Shown: positions 10,701 through 20,400 of the stretch, piece by piece | Layout: each line of letters opens with the position of its first letter | Position numbering within the stretch: the stretch's first letter is position 1 | Assembly (NCBI GenBank): GCA_003116975.1 | Contig: BGKB01000200.1 | Location: forward strand, 65,564-129,563 | Source of the DNA: Aurantiochytrium sp. KH105 | Taxonomy: Eukaryota > Sar > Bigyra > Thraustochytrida > Thraustochytriidae | DNA: 64,000 nt | Direction of reading: 5' to 3' | Notes under the pieces: generated by a model | The model's database searches: none | The model's input: only the letters and a program-made list of their open reading frames with translations | Told to the model about the DNA's origin: nothing | Position numbers and translations under genes: made by a program

Positions 10701-13452
10701 CACCTTTTTGCTCGCTTCGTTGGCGTTTGCTAGCACCACAGACTCTGCTCTTGTGCTTGACACGGCCGTCAAGGCGCTCAAGCTACGTGCAACTTGCCAG
10801 GAGGCCCCGGAGGGACCCCTGGCGGTGACGGGTCTAAATTGGAAGCACGTCAACGACGTCGTCGACTGCTTGGAGCTTCTTTGCGAGATCCATCTCTCGC
10901 GAGGAGATCCACGCACGGCTCGTTATTATGTAGAGCGGGGACGGACTCTTGCGGAGCGTGTTGGTTCGGATGCGCTCTTGAATCGCTTTCAAATGCTCAA
11001 GGGTCGCGTTGCTCTTCTCTGCGGCAAGCCAGATGATGCAGAAGAGCTTCTCGGGTCGATGAAGCGGGAGCAGAGTCGTAAGGTTGCTCTGCAACTTGTC
11101 CTCAGTCGCGCCTCTGTTGCGTTGGCACGACACGATGTAGACGCGGCAGCCGAACTTGTCGACGATGCAGAACACGCATGGCGCGCTTTCGTGGATCAGA
11201 CCGAGGGCGGTCGTCGTCTCGCAGACCAGGATGAGGAAGTCATCGCCAAGCTGTCGGGCCTTGATTTGGCCGGCGCTAGTACCAGCCCGGCCAAGGGACG
11301 CGCACGTGAACGCTGCGAGCGTTCTCGTCTGTCAGTATTCGCTGATGAGGCTCGAATCCAGTTGCTCGGTCTTCAGGGCCGTCTGGCGGTACTTCAGAAC
11401 CAGGATCCTACACGCTGGCTCACAAAGGCAGCGGCCCTTGGCGAAGGCAATGCTGTGCTTGAGCGACACGTATGCCGCGCAAAGGTCGCGTTAGGTCAGG
11501 CCTATTTTTCGTCGCAATCGTGGGCCAAGGGGCGTGCAACTTTGGAAAACGCTCTGGAAAGTGCGGTGCGTGTGGACGCAAGCCCCGAAACAGGACGCTC
11601 GCTCTTCCGAGCACTTGCCGCAGCGCGTGTGCGTGCGCAAGATACGGAAACATGGGCGTCCAGCGACTGGGAGACTGCAGCGATGGTGCATGCGTCCTTT
11701 GGCATGGCGCTTTCGCTCGAACGTATGCGCATCTGGACCTCGGCCCGCTGCCACGAGCTTCACATGCCCTGGAAGCATTCTCTTGAGCTTGGCGACGCCT
11801 TTGCTCGAGTATGTGCGGAAGAGCTTCCATCGACCATGACTGTGTGCTCGATTGCAGCTCTCGACGATCTTGGTGTTCTCGTTGTCTCTCGGCTGACGAG
11901 CAGTGGGCAGCCGCTTACCCTTGTTCTCCCGCTTGAGCAACGTGAGGAAGATCTTGCTGTGCAGATGCAAGACCTCATTGATGCTGCAGAGCAGACAACA
12001 AAGGGGACAACAGTGGATTCGACCGCTTCGTGGGACCGAACACGGAAGCGCGAGTGGTGGACGGAGCGAAAGCGTCTCGATCAGGATCTTGAACAGCTGC
12101 TTGACAGGATTGAGGCAAAGTGGCTGGGGCCCGCTGCAATTGCACTCTTGGCGCCAACAGCTTCCGCCTTGAAGGTGTGCGAGAAGACTCTCGAGTCGCT
12201 GACAAGGAAGCAGCTTTCCGGCGCGGGCGTCTCGACCAAGGGCGCTTCAATGGAGATCTTCAAGGTGCTCGTCCTTGCCGTAATCTCCGGAGTTCTCTCT
12301 TCCGAGGGTGCTCTCGAGGAGGCGTGCCAATCACTTTTTGCTCAGGCTCAAAGCGATGTCACGGATATCGTTACAGGCGTTCGCGAGGTCGCGGAGAAGC
12401 TTGCGAGCACGTCAAGTGAGGAAAAATGCGCGATGGCAACGAGGAAAGTTCAGGCAAAGCCTCCGCCGCAGCGCGAAGCAAAGGCGCCAGCTGACTTTGA
12501 GCCGTTGCCGAAGGCTCCCAGCGCGATGAAGGTGGTCGAACTACGTGCAGCTCTTGCGGACCGTGGTCTGCGAACGTCGGGACTGAAGAAGGATCTTATT
12601 GCCCGTCTTGAGGCCTATGAGACAGACTTGCAATCTGCAGACAATGGAAAGGAATTGGATACTGAAGACTCGTCTGACGAAGGCGACGCAGGAAATGTGA
12701 GTGCCAAGGAAGGAGCTCAAGAACACGAAAATGTGCCAAAGAATATGTCCAAAGAAGGTTCGTTGATTCTCGTATTGGACGAAACTCTCCAGGGTATTCC
12801 CTTCGAAGCGATGCCGACATTGCGGAAACGGTGCGTGAGCCGCATGCCGTCTTTTGCATTCATCGCAGAACGTTTGAAGTCGTTGAAAATGGGAGTGAAT
12901 GTGCATGGCGCGACTTACATGGTGGATCCCCGCGGGGATTTGTCTGGAACCGCCAAAACCCTGGCTCCGTTTCTGGAAAGCGCGGGGTCCCGGTTTGGCT
13001 GGCACGGCAGCGTTGGCAAGCTCAAGAGCCCAAGCAAGGGCACTGAAATGCTCAAGCAAGGTCTTGCGGAGTCGCCGGTGTTCCTGTATTGTGGACACGG
13101 CAGCGGCGAAGAGTTACTGGCTCGTGAACAGCTCGCGCAGCTAGACACGTGCGCGACTTCGCTTTTGATGGGCTGCAGCAGCGGCAAGCTTCGGGCGCAA
13201 GGCATTTTCGAGCCTGCTGGCGTTGTTCTTGCCTACGTGCTCGCAGGAAGTTCTGCGGTGGTGGCAAATCTCTGGGACGTTACGGACAAGGACATTGATC
13301 GATTCACCCTTGCAATGCTGAACGCTTGGCTCGACGATGGCCAGCGGCTCCCTGCTGCCGTGCAGGACGCTCGTGAATCATGCAAGCTTCGATTTTTGGT
13401 CGGCGCAGCCCCTGTCTGTATCGGTGTTCCCCTTGCCGTCAGTCGACAATGA
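7765..13452 (+). CDS. ESP1: Separase (cohesin-cleaving cysteine protease, clan CD family C50) with an internal SAP domain
   Basis: 1,895 aa from ATG 7765 (ggggccATGGcg, the best start context; the frame is open upstream to 7009). Separase cuts the kleisin subunit of cohesin at anaphase. Residues ~1-1500 are helical, repeat-like and rich in leucine and alanine, as expected of the separase solenoid. A SAP-like DNA-binding motif (KVVELRAALADRGL...KKDLIARLEAYE) lies near 1585-1620. The C-terminal caspase-like domain has the catalytic His in YCGHGSGE (H1778) and Cys in LLMGCSSGKL (C1804). The His-Cys spacing is 26 residues, equal to the spacing I recall for human separase. The motif ANLWDVTDKDIDRF follows as in other separases. 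Regulation by securin or phosphorylation cannot be read. The exact N-terminus is uncertain. Confidence 0.93.
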   Translation: MAEPEVLRDASNSAAPRGRRAQTKKRPPRNGPEAVQWSQGDVLDLAASQGPNGILEAFQDGLGNVFEALCDEDHQDAGSPLVSAEIAQLVSKPSKLGMVLATLAQTSCKTLASSTESDTAQDHATVALFAVRMVMRIRASLTFKHPLAPESLCQKLVGACTEAKCFETAISASDLVLASLIRSDHLSLDEDQTRHDMGEAPVCCETLRLGTVDDAKVVGITVFTIYNCVRALVELGRSDEALLASSTNLAFWLRELARNDQAKTFAFLKAHFSLFYHHGASRCETVSDAEKAFRYRIEALRTARGSVPHATMVKSKLDVALIERLLGACNRYAREGSSPTENILEALDELEEDCVLELAAQDPLASAYVQFYREMSFQSIDNIEPGIAMFARWFSVATGNLKGVVILSALMSIIEWTLVTRRKIPPSSMSKLLQALGADVQQATSALPALCDALKACASSCQLDDQVHGPHLARLLEKELLVLAQRCAKTKHAQLHAVLASMLAFARTFAPQALLKARLAGLKVVLERSASANDVDAALAHLTKMQEIARQDESLGRSVANAAYNVGARFFNEASYESAVEFLQVSTQLMDSSSSSTQVSLAERFKILAVCLQRAERLADARDAFARTIAAQVAEGEIPDVTAFCRCTQALVEAGEGHVRGVMADISDVVDLESNDQNMWTRIMLRTQLDAFMSLGDPSLADALVDDARARCVDAPERALIDIEHARYLVVRSIGLDKLPGRSDDTREDDGEESKMQRLARAAELCGEALEMSEDEGDTISARFWLGACEQVLEGLDEGICAAVDLWAARDEADLDYCAIQDVGFAGEWCEVIGLHEASFRARAVFIRAARGADPVRLVQIAAHKESRLGVALLARLLYEQSDRLDETLAAVVAAKFYKLGYMTRIEADVETARQCKDRLVLADDEEEKGDDTGKREGTKSQTERSTGLGEFVGVLESRVHDVMASLDPDEQADEYATCTFLLASLAFASTTDSALVLDTAVKALKLRATCQEAPEGPLAVTGLNWKHVNDVVDCLELLCEIHLSRGDPRTARYYVERGRTLAERVGSDALLNRFQMLKGRVALLCGKPDDAEELLGSMKREQSRKVALQLVLSRASVALARHDVDAAAELVDDAEHAWRAFVDQTEGGRRLADQDEEVIAKLSGLDLAGASTSPAKGRARERCERSRLSVFADEARIQLLGLQGRLAVLQNQDPTRWLTKAAALGEGNAVLERHVCRAKVALGQAYFSSQSWAKGRATLENALESAVRVDASPETGRSLFRALAAARVRAQDTETWASSDWETAAMVHASFGMALSLERMRIWTSARCHELHMPWKHSLELGDAFARVCAEELPSTMTVCSIAALDDLGVLVVSRLTSSGQPLTLVLPLEQREEDLAVQMQDLIDAAEQTTKGTTVDSTASWDRTRKREWWTERKRLDQDLEQLLDRIEAKWLGPAAIALLAPTASALKVCEKTLESLTRKQLSGAGVSTKGASMEIFKVLVLAVISGVLSSEGALEEACQSLFAQAQSDVTDIVTGVREVAEKLASTSSEEKCAMATRKVQAKPPPQREAKAPADFEPLPKAPSAMKVVELRAALADRGLRTSGLKKDLIARLEAYETDLQSADNGKELDTEDSSDEGDAGNVSAKEGAQEHENVPKNMSKEGSLILVLDETLQGIPFEAMPTLRKRCVSRMPSFAFIAERLKSLKMGVNVHGATYMVDPRGDLSGTAKTLAPFLESAGSRFGWHGSVGKLKSPSKGTEMLKQGLAESPVFLYCGHGSGEELLAREQLAQLDTCATSLLMGCSSGKLRAQGIFEPAGVVLAYVLAGSSAVVANLWDVTDKDIDRFTLAMLNAWLDDGQRLPAAVQDARESCKLRFLVGAAPVCIGVPLAVSRQ

Positions 13453-13716
13453 GAACGCGTAGGTAAGAAAGAAATGACATTGTAGTATACTACACTTAGC
13501 CTTCTCGCCATGTGCGCGCTTCGTCTTGGTTGCTCTTTCTTTTGGCAAGTCTCGAGAGAATGCACGCCTTTTCTGTCTCTCTCTCTCGTCTTGCCCTTGC
13601 TTACTTTTTTTCCCTCCCATTGCCGCCGCGAGTGCCGAAAGTTGGTTAGACACGGCAAACACCATCGAGGAATCGCGGGACGCGAGCGCGCGCAGATAGA
13701 GTGCGGCGCGGGGACG

Positions 13717-16227
13717 ATGCTGTCGCCGGAAGGCGCGCACGGGTCCGAGACCGCTGCCGCGTCGGGCGTCGGCGCCGGCGCCGGCGGCAGCGATGGCGAT
13801 GGCGCAGAGGTGGTGGTGAGCAACAAAGACAAGGAAATGGCCGGCGACGACCGCGGCGACGGCAGCGGGAGGGAGGACGAAGGAAAGGAGCGCAGGCTGA
13901 GCAGGGCCAAGTATATTAGCAACGAGCAGATGGAGTTCATTAAGGAGTGCAAACTCAAGTTGGAAAATATGTCCATCGAGGAGTGCCAGGCCAGATTTGA
14001 CCGCATCTATGATGGGAGCGTGATCTGGCTCGAGCGGCCTCGCGTCGAGCGCGACGCCTCTCCAAGTGCAGCCCAAGTCCGTGCCGTGGGCATGTGGTGG
14101 CCGTCCAAGATGTTTAGCACGATGTTTCTGCGCATTAGCTGCCCGTTTTGCGCGCGAAATGGCGTGCAGCGGTCTGTGCCTTTTGACTCGGGCAAGTGGG
14201 CTCAGCAGCCGCGCGAGATTGTCGGAGCGCAGAGCACATGGTTCCTGCTGTGCCGGCACTACCGCTGCAAAGGGTGCAATCGCGAATTTCGCAACACGCG
14301 AGATGATGTTCTGCGCATGTGCCCCGAGCCCGTGCGTCTCCACTTTTCTGTGTTGCTTCGCAAGCGACTGGCGATTGAGCGCGAAGCCGCACTCTCGCTG
14401 CTCTCCTCGTGGTTGTTGAGCCCGGCGATGGCACTTTCGGCCTTTCGCGAAGCGCACATGCGCCATTTTGAGAATCTCAAGCAACATTACCTCGCCCTTC
14501 AAGGAATGCAGGAGCCCAAGCCCTTGAGCCGACCCGAATTTGCAGAAGCGGGAATTGGCGCGGGCAATCTGAATCCCATGGATCCGGAAATTGCTCGACT
14601 TGCAGAGATGGCGGGGCTCGAGTCGCCCTCGTACGAGGAGGCACAGCGCGAGCTTGCAGCGGAGGATATCCTCCGATCAACGCTGCAGGATAGCCTGCCG
14701 CATCTCCGTTCCTTTGGCAAGGACAAGCTTCGTTTTTTCAAAAAGAATCTCGGGATCGAATACGTGTACGAGCTAGAGCAACTTTTGCAAGAGCCCCTGA
14801 CGAACGAGAATGTGCGAAAGTGGACGAGCGATAAGTCACAAAAACCAGCGAGACTGCGGAAAAAGGTGGAGAATTGGAAGACCGTCGTTATGGAGTACTT
14901 CGCGCCTCGTCTTGCTGAGGCTGGCTTCCAGAGCGTCGAGGAGGTCCTCGCCTGTCGCCAGCGGAGGCTCGAGCGGTCTGCGCGGAACGAGGAAAAGATC
15001 AAGGACCTCGAAGTCCAAGGTGTGCTCGCTTCTCCTCCCCCTCCCCCGCCGCCGCCTCCTCCTCCTCCTCTTTCTGCCGCACCGCACGGGGCCAAGTCCG
15101 CATCTGCTTTGGCCTCCGCGTCCGGCTCGGCCTTGCCTCCTTCTTCAACTTCTTCTTCCTCCTCCTCTTCTCTTGGTGGCGGCGGCGGCGACGAAGACGA
15201 TGATGGCAAAAATACACATGTACCTTCTGAAACTTTGCAGATTCACGCCGGAGCCGAGCCAGAGGAGACGCCTGCTCCTTTTGGGGACTTTGGCGATACC
15301 GAGGGCTACAATGGATATCTGATTGGCCGCAAGTTCCTTGATGATATTGGACATGATCTCTGCCGTGAGATACCTTCGTTGCAGGATGTCGATCGACAGC
15401 GTCTGATTCAGTCGGGCTTTACGGATGAGCAGCGTGAGGCGTTGCGCTTCCTTGCGCACAAACTCGCAACCTTTGAATACGCGGATGTATTTGCGCAGCA
15501 CACGAGTGACGGAATGCGAGGTGAGGCCGATGTAGAGGCTGATGTAGAGGCCGATGTCGAGGGCGACACTGGCGTGCATGCTGTTGATTTCGAAGAGCTG
15601 CCTGCCACGAGCGACACGTTCCAGAGTGGTGGGAATGGAGGTGGCGATCGCGGAAGCAAGTCGATGTCAAGCGCAGCATTTCAAAGGTTCGCTATTCTCA
15701 AGAGGTTGTATGTGGCCAATTCGCCTGAAATGCCCCGCGAGTCGTTGTCCATGGATCCAGCTGCCATGGAGAAACTCGAGCGTACTCCGGTCAACCCAGC
15801 AGAGCCGTGGCGGACACTCGAGAATCTGAACCCCCGCAAATATTGTCAAGGGTGTCACCGCCCGCGTCAGGGCCATTATGGTCTCGCGAAGCGAATGGCC
15901 CCGGGCATCGATTGTCCAAGTGGAGTGTATTGTGTGCTCCCCAAAACAACACCGGATATCAGCAAGCTGCCAATTGAGCATTTCTTTTCTGGCTCGCAGA
16001 GCCGTCGGGAACGATTGCAAAAGATCCACGGCCAAAAGTCGAATAATGATCACGGCGAAGAGGACACTGGAAGTCCGCTCGACGAGCCGTCAAGTCCGCG
16101 TTCTGCAAAGCGACAGCGCCTTGGATCGAACGGTCTCGAGGCCGATCACGTCGAGGATGAGGATGCGCAGGCTCACCTACAGCACGATATGGGCCACATA
16201 AATGTAGAAGAAGGTCCAACAATCTGA
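13717..16227 (+). CDS. Zinc-cluster protein resembling DUF6729
   Basis: 836 aa from ATG 13717 (the frame is open from 13510, with an earlier ATG there). After an acidic low-complexity N-terminus, residues ~120-235 show a metal-binding module: MWWPSKMF, then CPFC (C142/C145), a PREIV motif, and YRCKGC (C184/C187) followed by a conserved helix after ILRMCPEPV-like residues. This resembles DUF6729, known from fungal and protist proteins often linked to helicase or mobile-element-like architectures. The middle is helical; a 12-proline run and a Ser/Gly-rich tract lie near 437-500. A short repeat (EADVEADVEADVE) is at about 606-618. Near residue 708 a second Cys cluster (YCQGCHRPRQGHYG ... YCV) appears. 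The function is unknown; DNA or RNA binding is a guess. No sign of transposase or integrase motifs was seen. Confidence 0.75.
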   Translation: MLSPEGAHGSETAAASGVGAGAGGSDGDGAEVVVSNKDKEMAGDDRGDGSGREDEGKERRLSRAKYISNEQMEFIKECKLKLENMSIEECQARFDRIYDGSVIWLERPRVERDASPSAAQVRAVGMWWPSKMFSTMFLRISCPFCARNGVQRSVPFDSGKWAQQPREIVGAQSTWFLLCRHYRCKGCNREFRNTRDDVLRMCPEPVRLHFSVLLRKRLAIEREAALSLLSSWLLSPAMALSAFREAHMRHFENLKQHYLALQGMQEPKPLSRPEFAEAGIGAGNLNPMDPEIARLAEMAGLESPSYEEAQRELAAEDILRSTLQDSLPHLRSFGKDKLRFFKKNLGIEYVYELEQLLQEPLTNENVRKWTSDKSQKPARLRKKVENWKTVVMEYFAPRLAEAGFQSVEEVLACRQRRLERSARNEEKIKDLEVQGVLASPPPPPPPPPPPPLSAAPHGAKSASALASASGSALPPSSTSSSSSSSLGGGGGDEDDDGKNTHVPSETLQIHAGAEPEETPAPFGDFGDTEGYNGYLIGRKFLDDIGHDLCREIPSLQDVDRQRLIQSGFTDEQREALRFLAHKLATFEYADVFAQHTSDGMRGEADVEADVEADVEGDTGVHAVDFEELPATSDTFQSGGNGGGDRGSKSMSSAAFQRFAILKRLYVANSPEMPRESLSMDPAAMEKLERTPVNPAEPWRTLENLNPRKYCQGCHRPRQGHYGLAKRMAPGIDCPSGVYCVLPKTTPDISKLPIEHFFSGSQSRRERLQKIHGQKSNNDHGEEDTGSPLDEPSSPRSAKRQRLGSNGLEADHVEDEDAQAHLQHDMGHINVEEGPTI

Positions 16228-16666
16228 ATGAAACGAATTGCTTCGCCTTGAACTCCGTCATCTTATGCGCCGAAAGACTTGCTCAGACTGTTTGCGTTCA
16301 ATGTGACGTCGCAACAAGACTAGCAGGCCCCCTTATCTCACCTCTGCTCGCGCGCGGGATGCGTTCGAGCCTGACAAGTTGCATAGTCCTTTCCATCTTG
16401 TTGGCCGACGTGTATCTTGACCTTTGTTACGACAAGCTGGGAACGAGGAGTCATTGTGCGAAGGATCGTAGCTACGCTAGATCCTCTTCTGGAAGCCGAT
16501 TGGAGAGCCTACCAGCGAACTTACGCCCCGTCGCTCTTGGCTGGCAGATACTGAGTCGATGGACAGACGTGTACCCCTGCGTGGGCCGACGTCCGTGGCT
16601 CTCACAAACACAAATTGACTTCTACCAGGCAGCTGCAGCCAACATTATGTTCACATGATCACATGA
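16228..16666. other. Intergenic region downstream of zinc-cluster gene
   Basis: Lower GC than the flanking genes. Only short open frames without recognisable domains. It should hold the 3' UTR of the preceding gene. Confidence 0.4.
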
Positions 16667-16987
16667 TTGATGCGGCTTCACCTTACTTACAGTTACTCAC
16701 GCATCGGTGAAAAGTTGAGAGGGTCGGTTCTTGGCGCAGGGTACTCGATGGCGCCAGATTCCCACAATTTGACACTAACGTTATTTGCGGCCATCATCGC
16801 GACTAGACCAACAAGCCTTCGTGGGAGAAATTTTGGTGACGTGGGTGCTCGTGAGGTTGCCGGTGGCTTGAGGAAAAACTCCTCGCTGACACGACTCCAG
16901 GAAGTTGGATCTCGTTCGGCCTCAAATATGAAAAGCAATAGGGTCCCAGACGCGCAGAGTCGACAGTTCCCTGATCACGAACACTAA
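16667..16987 (+). pseudogene. Leucine-rich-repeat gene remnant (ribonuclease-inhibitor-type repeat)
   Basis: A short open frame contains one good LRR unit at 16813-16900: SLRGRNFGDVGAREVAGGLR followed by KNSSLTRLQ. This fits the RI/NLRC3-type consensus (LxLxxNxIGDxGAxxLAxxLxxNxSLxxL). The next repeat is degraded beyond recognition and no full gene can be built around it. Codon use is less GC-rich than in nearby active genes. It looks like a decayed LRR gene or an insertion of an LRR fragment. It sits just upstream of an unrelated LRR-RhoGEF gene whose LRRs are of the simpler SDS22-like kind. Confidence 0.5.
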
Positions 16988-17430
16988 CGATGTTGTTTGT
17001 TTACATTTCTCCGAACCACACATGCTCGCACGGTGAATGAATCTCTTCCCCCAAAATTCAGACATTGCATGTGATTTCCGTACGCGACCCTATTGTCCCC
17101 AGCAATCGAGGGCTTTCGCCGTCACCACGTTTGCTTTCTGCACAGCCAGGCGCGTCCCATTCCCTCATCCGCCCTTCGCGTCCGGTCCTCTACACGTGAC
17201 ACGGATGCCGTCGATTACGAGATGAAACGGTTACGTTGAGAACTCCCTCCGCGCCGCGAGACCGAGCAGCCAAAGCGGCAAGACACGAGCAGCGGCGAGG
17301 GCCCGCGCCGCGGCGGCCAGCAGGCGCAGAGCGGAGGCGGAGCGGAGAACGCCGCGCGGGCGCCCGGGCTCGCGCTCGCGCGCGCAGCGGCTGGCCCGGT
17401 GGATCGAGCGAGCACGCGGACGTGGGCGTG
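16988..17430. other. Intergenic region / promoter and 5' UTR of the LRR-RhoGEF gene
   Basis: Moderate-GC sequence turning strongly GC-rich from ~17250. The open frame runs back to 17236 but contains no ATG before 17431, so 17236-17430 is taken as 5' UTR. Confidence 0.4.
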
Positions 17431-20400
17431 ATGGAGGGCGTGTTGAACGATGTCATTGGCGGCAGGGACCCGCGCAAGGTGCGGTGGCTGAGCCTGGGGC
17501 GCGCGGCGGAGACCTTTGGCGTGGAGGAGCGACTCACGGACGTCCGGGGCCTGGAAGCGTGCGAGTCCCTGGTGAGCCTGGACCTCAGCGGTCACGCGCT
17601 GTCGAATGCGGACAGGCTGCGGCTCCTTCGCAAGCTGCAGGAACTCGACGTGTCTCGCAACCGTCTGCGCCATCTCGAGGGTCTCGGTCGACTCACGAAC
17701 CTGCGCGTCCTTAATCTGAGCGGCAATCTCGTGGAGCGTATCCCTGAGCAAATGGGTCTGCTCGTGGAACTGCAGTGGCTTGACCTGAGTGCAAACAAGC
17801 TCGGGGACCCAAGCGAATTTTCGCACCTGGCTCCGTGCGGCAAACTCTTTCGACTTTTTATCAAGGGCAACCCATTGTGCGGTCTCCCGACCGTGGGCGA
17901 TCTTGTCCTCAAGCATTGTGCTAGTCTTGTGTGGCTGGATGGAACAGAGGTGACGCGAGACGGGCGCGCGGGGCGCGCGCTCCCTGCGTCAGCCACAGCA
18001 TCTGCCAAACAGCTTGACGAGGAACGCGAAGCCAAGGACAAGATCCTGCGGCTCGAGAGGCAGATTGCCACGGAGCGCGCCTCTGTGCAGACTCTTGAGG
18101 CCCAAAATCATGACCTGAAAAGCGAGCTCGAGGCCACAGCGCAGCTCTTGGCGAGAAAGACATCCGAGTGGGCCGTGGCTGAGGAGCAAGCAAGCAGACT
18201 GCAACAAGAGCTTGCATTTCTGCGCATTGACGCCAGTGGCACTAATCATGCACCAGCGGATGATGCCGTGGCTGAGCCGAGCTCGGCCGGCATGGACGCC
18301 TCGCTCCTTTCTGTTGCACATTTGGAAGACGTGTCCATTCCTGAGTCCGAACAGCGAACTGGTATGGACGGAGAAGGCACCGGACTTCGGGATCGTGCAG
18401 ATCCAATCGCAGAGCTATGGGGCCTCGTGAGCCGGTCGCCGTTGAATGGACCGGTGTTTCCGAGCGGGGATCTTGCCGTTGCCTTGCGCGAGGTGGAGCA
18501 AGACATTGCGGACAATGCCCAGGAAGCAACGTTACAGTTGCGTTCGCTCAATATGGAATTTGCTGACGCCAAGGCAGATCTTGCTGATTCGCAGAACGAG
18601 CTCGATGAATTTTTGCACGATCTGACCCGACAGAGGTTTCTGCAGCAACAGCAGCAGCAGCAGCAACAAGTCGGTCAACCGGGCCAGAGCATGATTTCGC
18701 CGGCCAAGATGGCCCGGTCGCCCGAACGTAGCTCGCTGGATCTCAAGGACGCAGCACTCGATTTGCAAGCGAAGCAGCGCGAAGTGCGGGACATGACAAA
18801 GATTAGGCGACATGTCGAGCTTTTGCACAAGGCATTGCGCAAAAAGCTGGAATGCGCGCAGGATCTCTTGGTGCTCCACACGGAGCGCTTAATGACAGAC
18901 AAGGATGAGACACCAGACAGCGATTCGCACGTAAGTCAGCTTGCGTCGCTGGAGGAGCGCATTGCAAGCATGAAAAGTCAGCTGCGCGAGTCAGCAATGC
19001 ACGTTTCGATGGCATGGACGGAGCTGAGCGAAGTGCTCTCGGGCTGCAGCGAAAGCATGAGAAATCGTTTTCCCGACCTCGTGGAGCTCGAAGGCCTGGA
19101 AGAGCTCGACGAAGACGCGGTACAAAAGTACTTTGAAGCCGGGTCCGGGTTCCAGCGCACCTCTACTTTCTTTGATTCGAGCGTGGCAGCGCTGTCGGAG
19201 CAGGTAATGAAGATCAAAGAGTATGAATCGTCGGTGCAGGGTAGTTTGCAAGGGTGCGACGTGCGGTTGCAGCAAGTTCGGCGCGTGATCGAGGGTCTAG
19301 TAAGCTCGACTCGCGTGGATAGGGCGAGCTCGTCGCCGCAAACCTCGCCGCTTCCCCCACAAAGCGCAGGGAGCTCGTCGCCGCCGATTCAACGCGCAGA
19401 TGGGATGGCCTCGGAGGCGGGCGTGTCGCAAGTGCTGCGCGACGAGGAAGAGGTTCTGCAGGCCAATGTTCGGAACGCTCAGGCTCGTATTCGCGAGCTG
19501 CAGGCGGAAATTTTGCAGCTCAAGTGTGAGGCTTGGCGCGTTGAGGCGAATCTCCGCACACGCCAGTGCTCGATCATGTGCGCAGCGCTGGAGGAGAAGG
19601 AGGCGGAAGTGCAAGCCTGTAGCAAAACGATGCGTCGGCTCCAGACAAGTGGGGCCCTTGCAGAACAGGAGAGCAAGACTGGTGTGTGGGATGAGGATGC
19701 GATGGGCAATGTAAGCTATGCTGGCGGATCGACATGCGAAGGCGATGAGGTCTCGCTTGGAAGCCAGGCCGTGGACGCTGCGGCCTTGCAGCATCAGCAG
19801 CATCAGCGGCAGCAGCAGCGGCAGCAGCAGCGACGACAACAGCGAGGCGATGGAGGAGGAGGAGGAGGAGCGCAGAGCGCAGACACTTTCGAGGCGGCAA
19901 CGGCCGCATCGGCGGCCCTTATGGTTGCATCTGAGCAAAAGGCGCGCGAATTCAGACGAAAAGTTGTGGACGATCTCGTCGAGAGCGAGGCACAATATCT
20001 CGAGGCGTTGCGGCAACTCGTGAACAGCTTTTTGGTACCAATGCGACGTCGCTGTTTGCTTCCTCCACGAGATTTACAGGCAATTTGCCTGAACGCCGAG
20101 GACATTTTTCGCGCGCATGAGTCGATTGGCAATGCTCTGGAGCGGTGCCATGAACCAATGGAGATTCTGGGTGTCTATGCAAAGCGCGCAGAGCGCTTCG
20201 AGGCGTACATAAACTTTGGCGTAAATTGCTCGTTGTCCATGGCCATTGTGGAGGTACGTCAGCGCGAAGTGGCAGGCTTTGCGAACTTTGTGCGCGTGAC
20301 GCCGCAAGGCGAGGACGGGTGCGAGGTGTTGCGCGGTCTGCTATTGCGGCCGCTCCAGCAACTGTGCGTGTACGAGCAGACATTTCACCGACTTTTGGAT

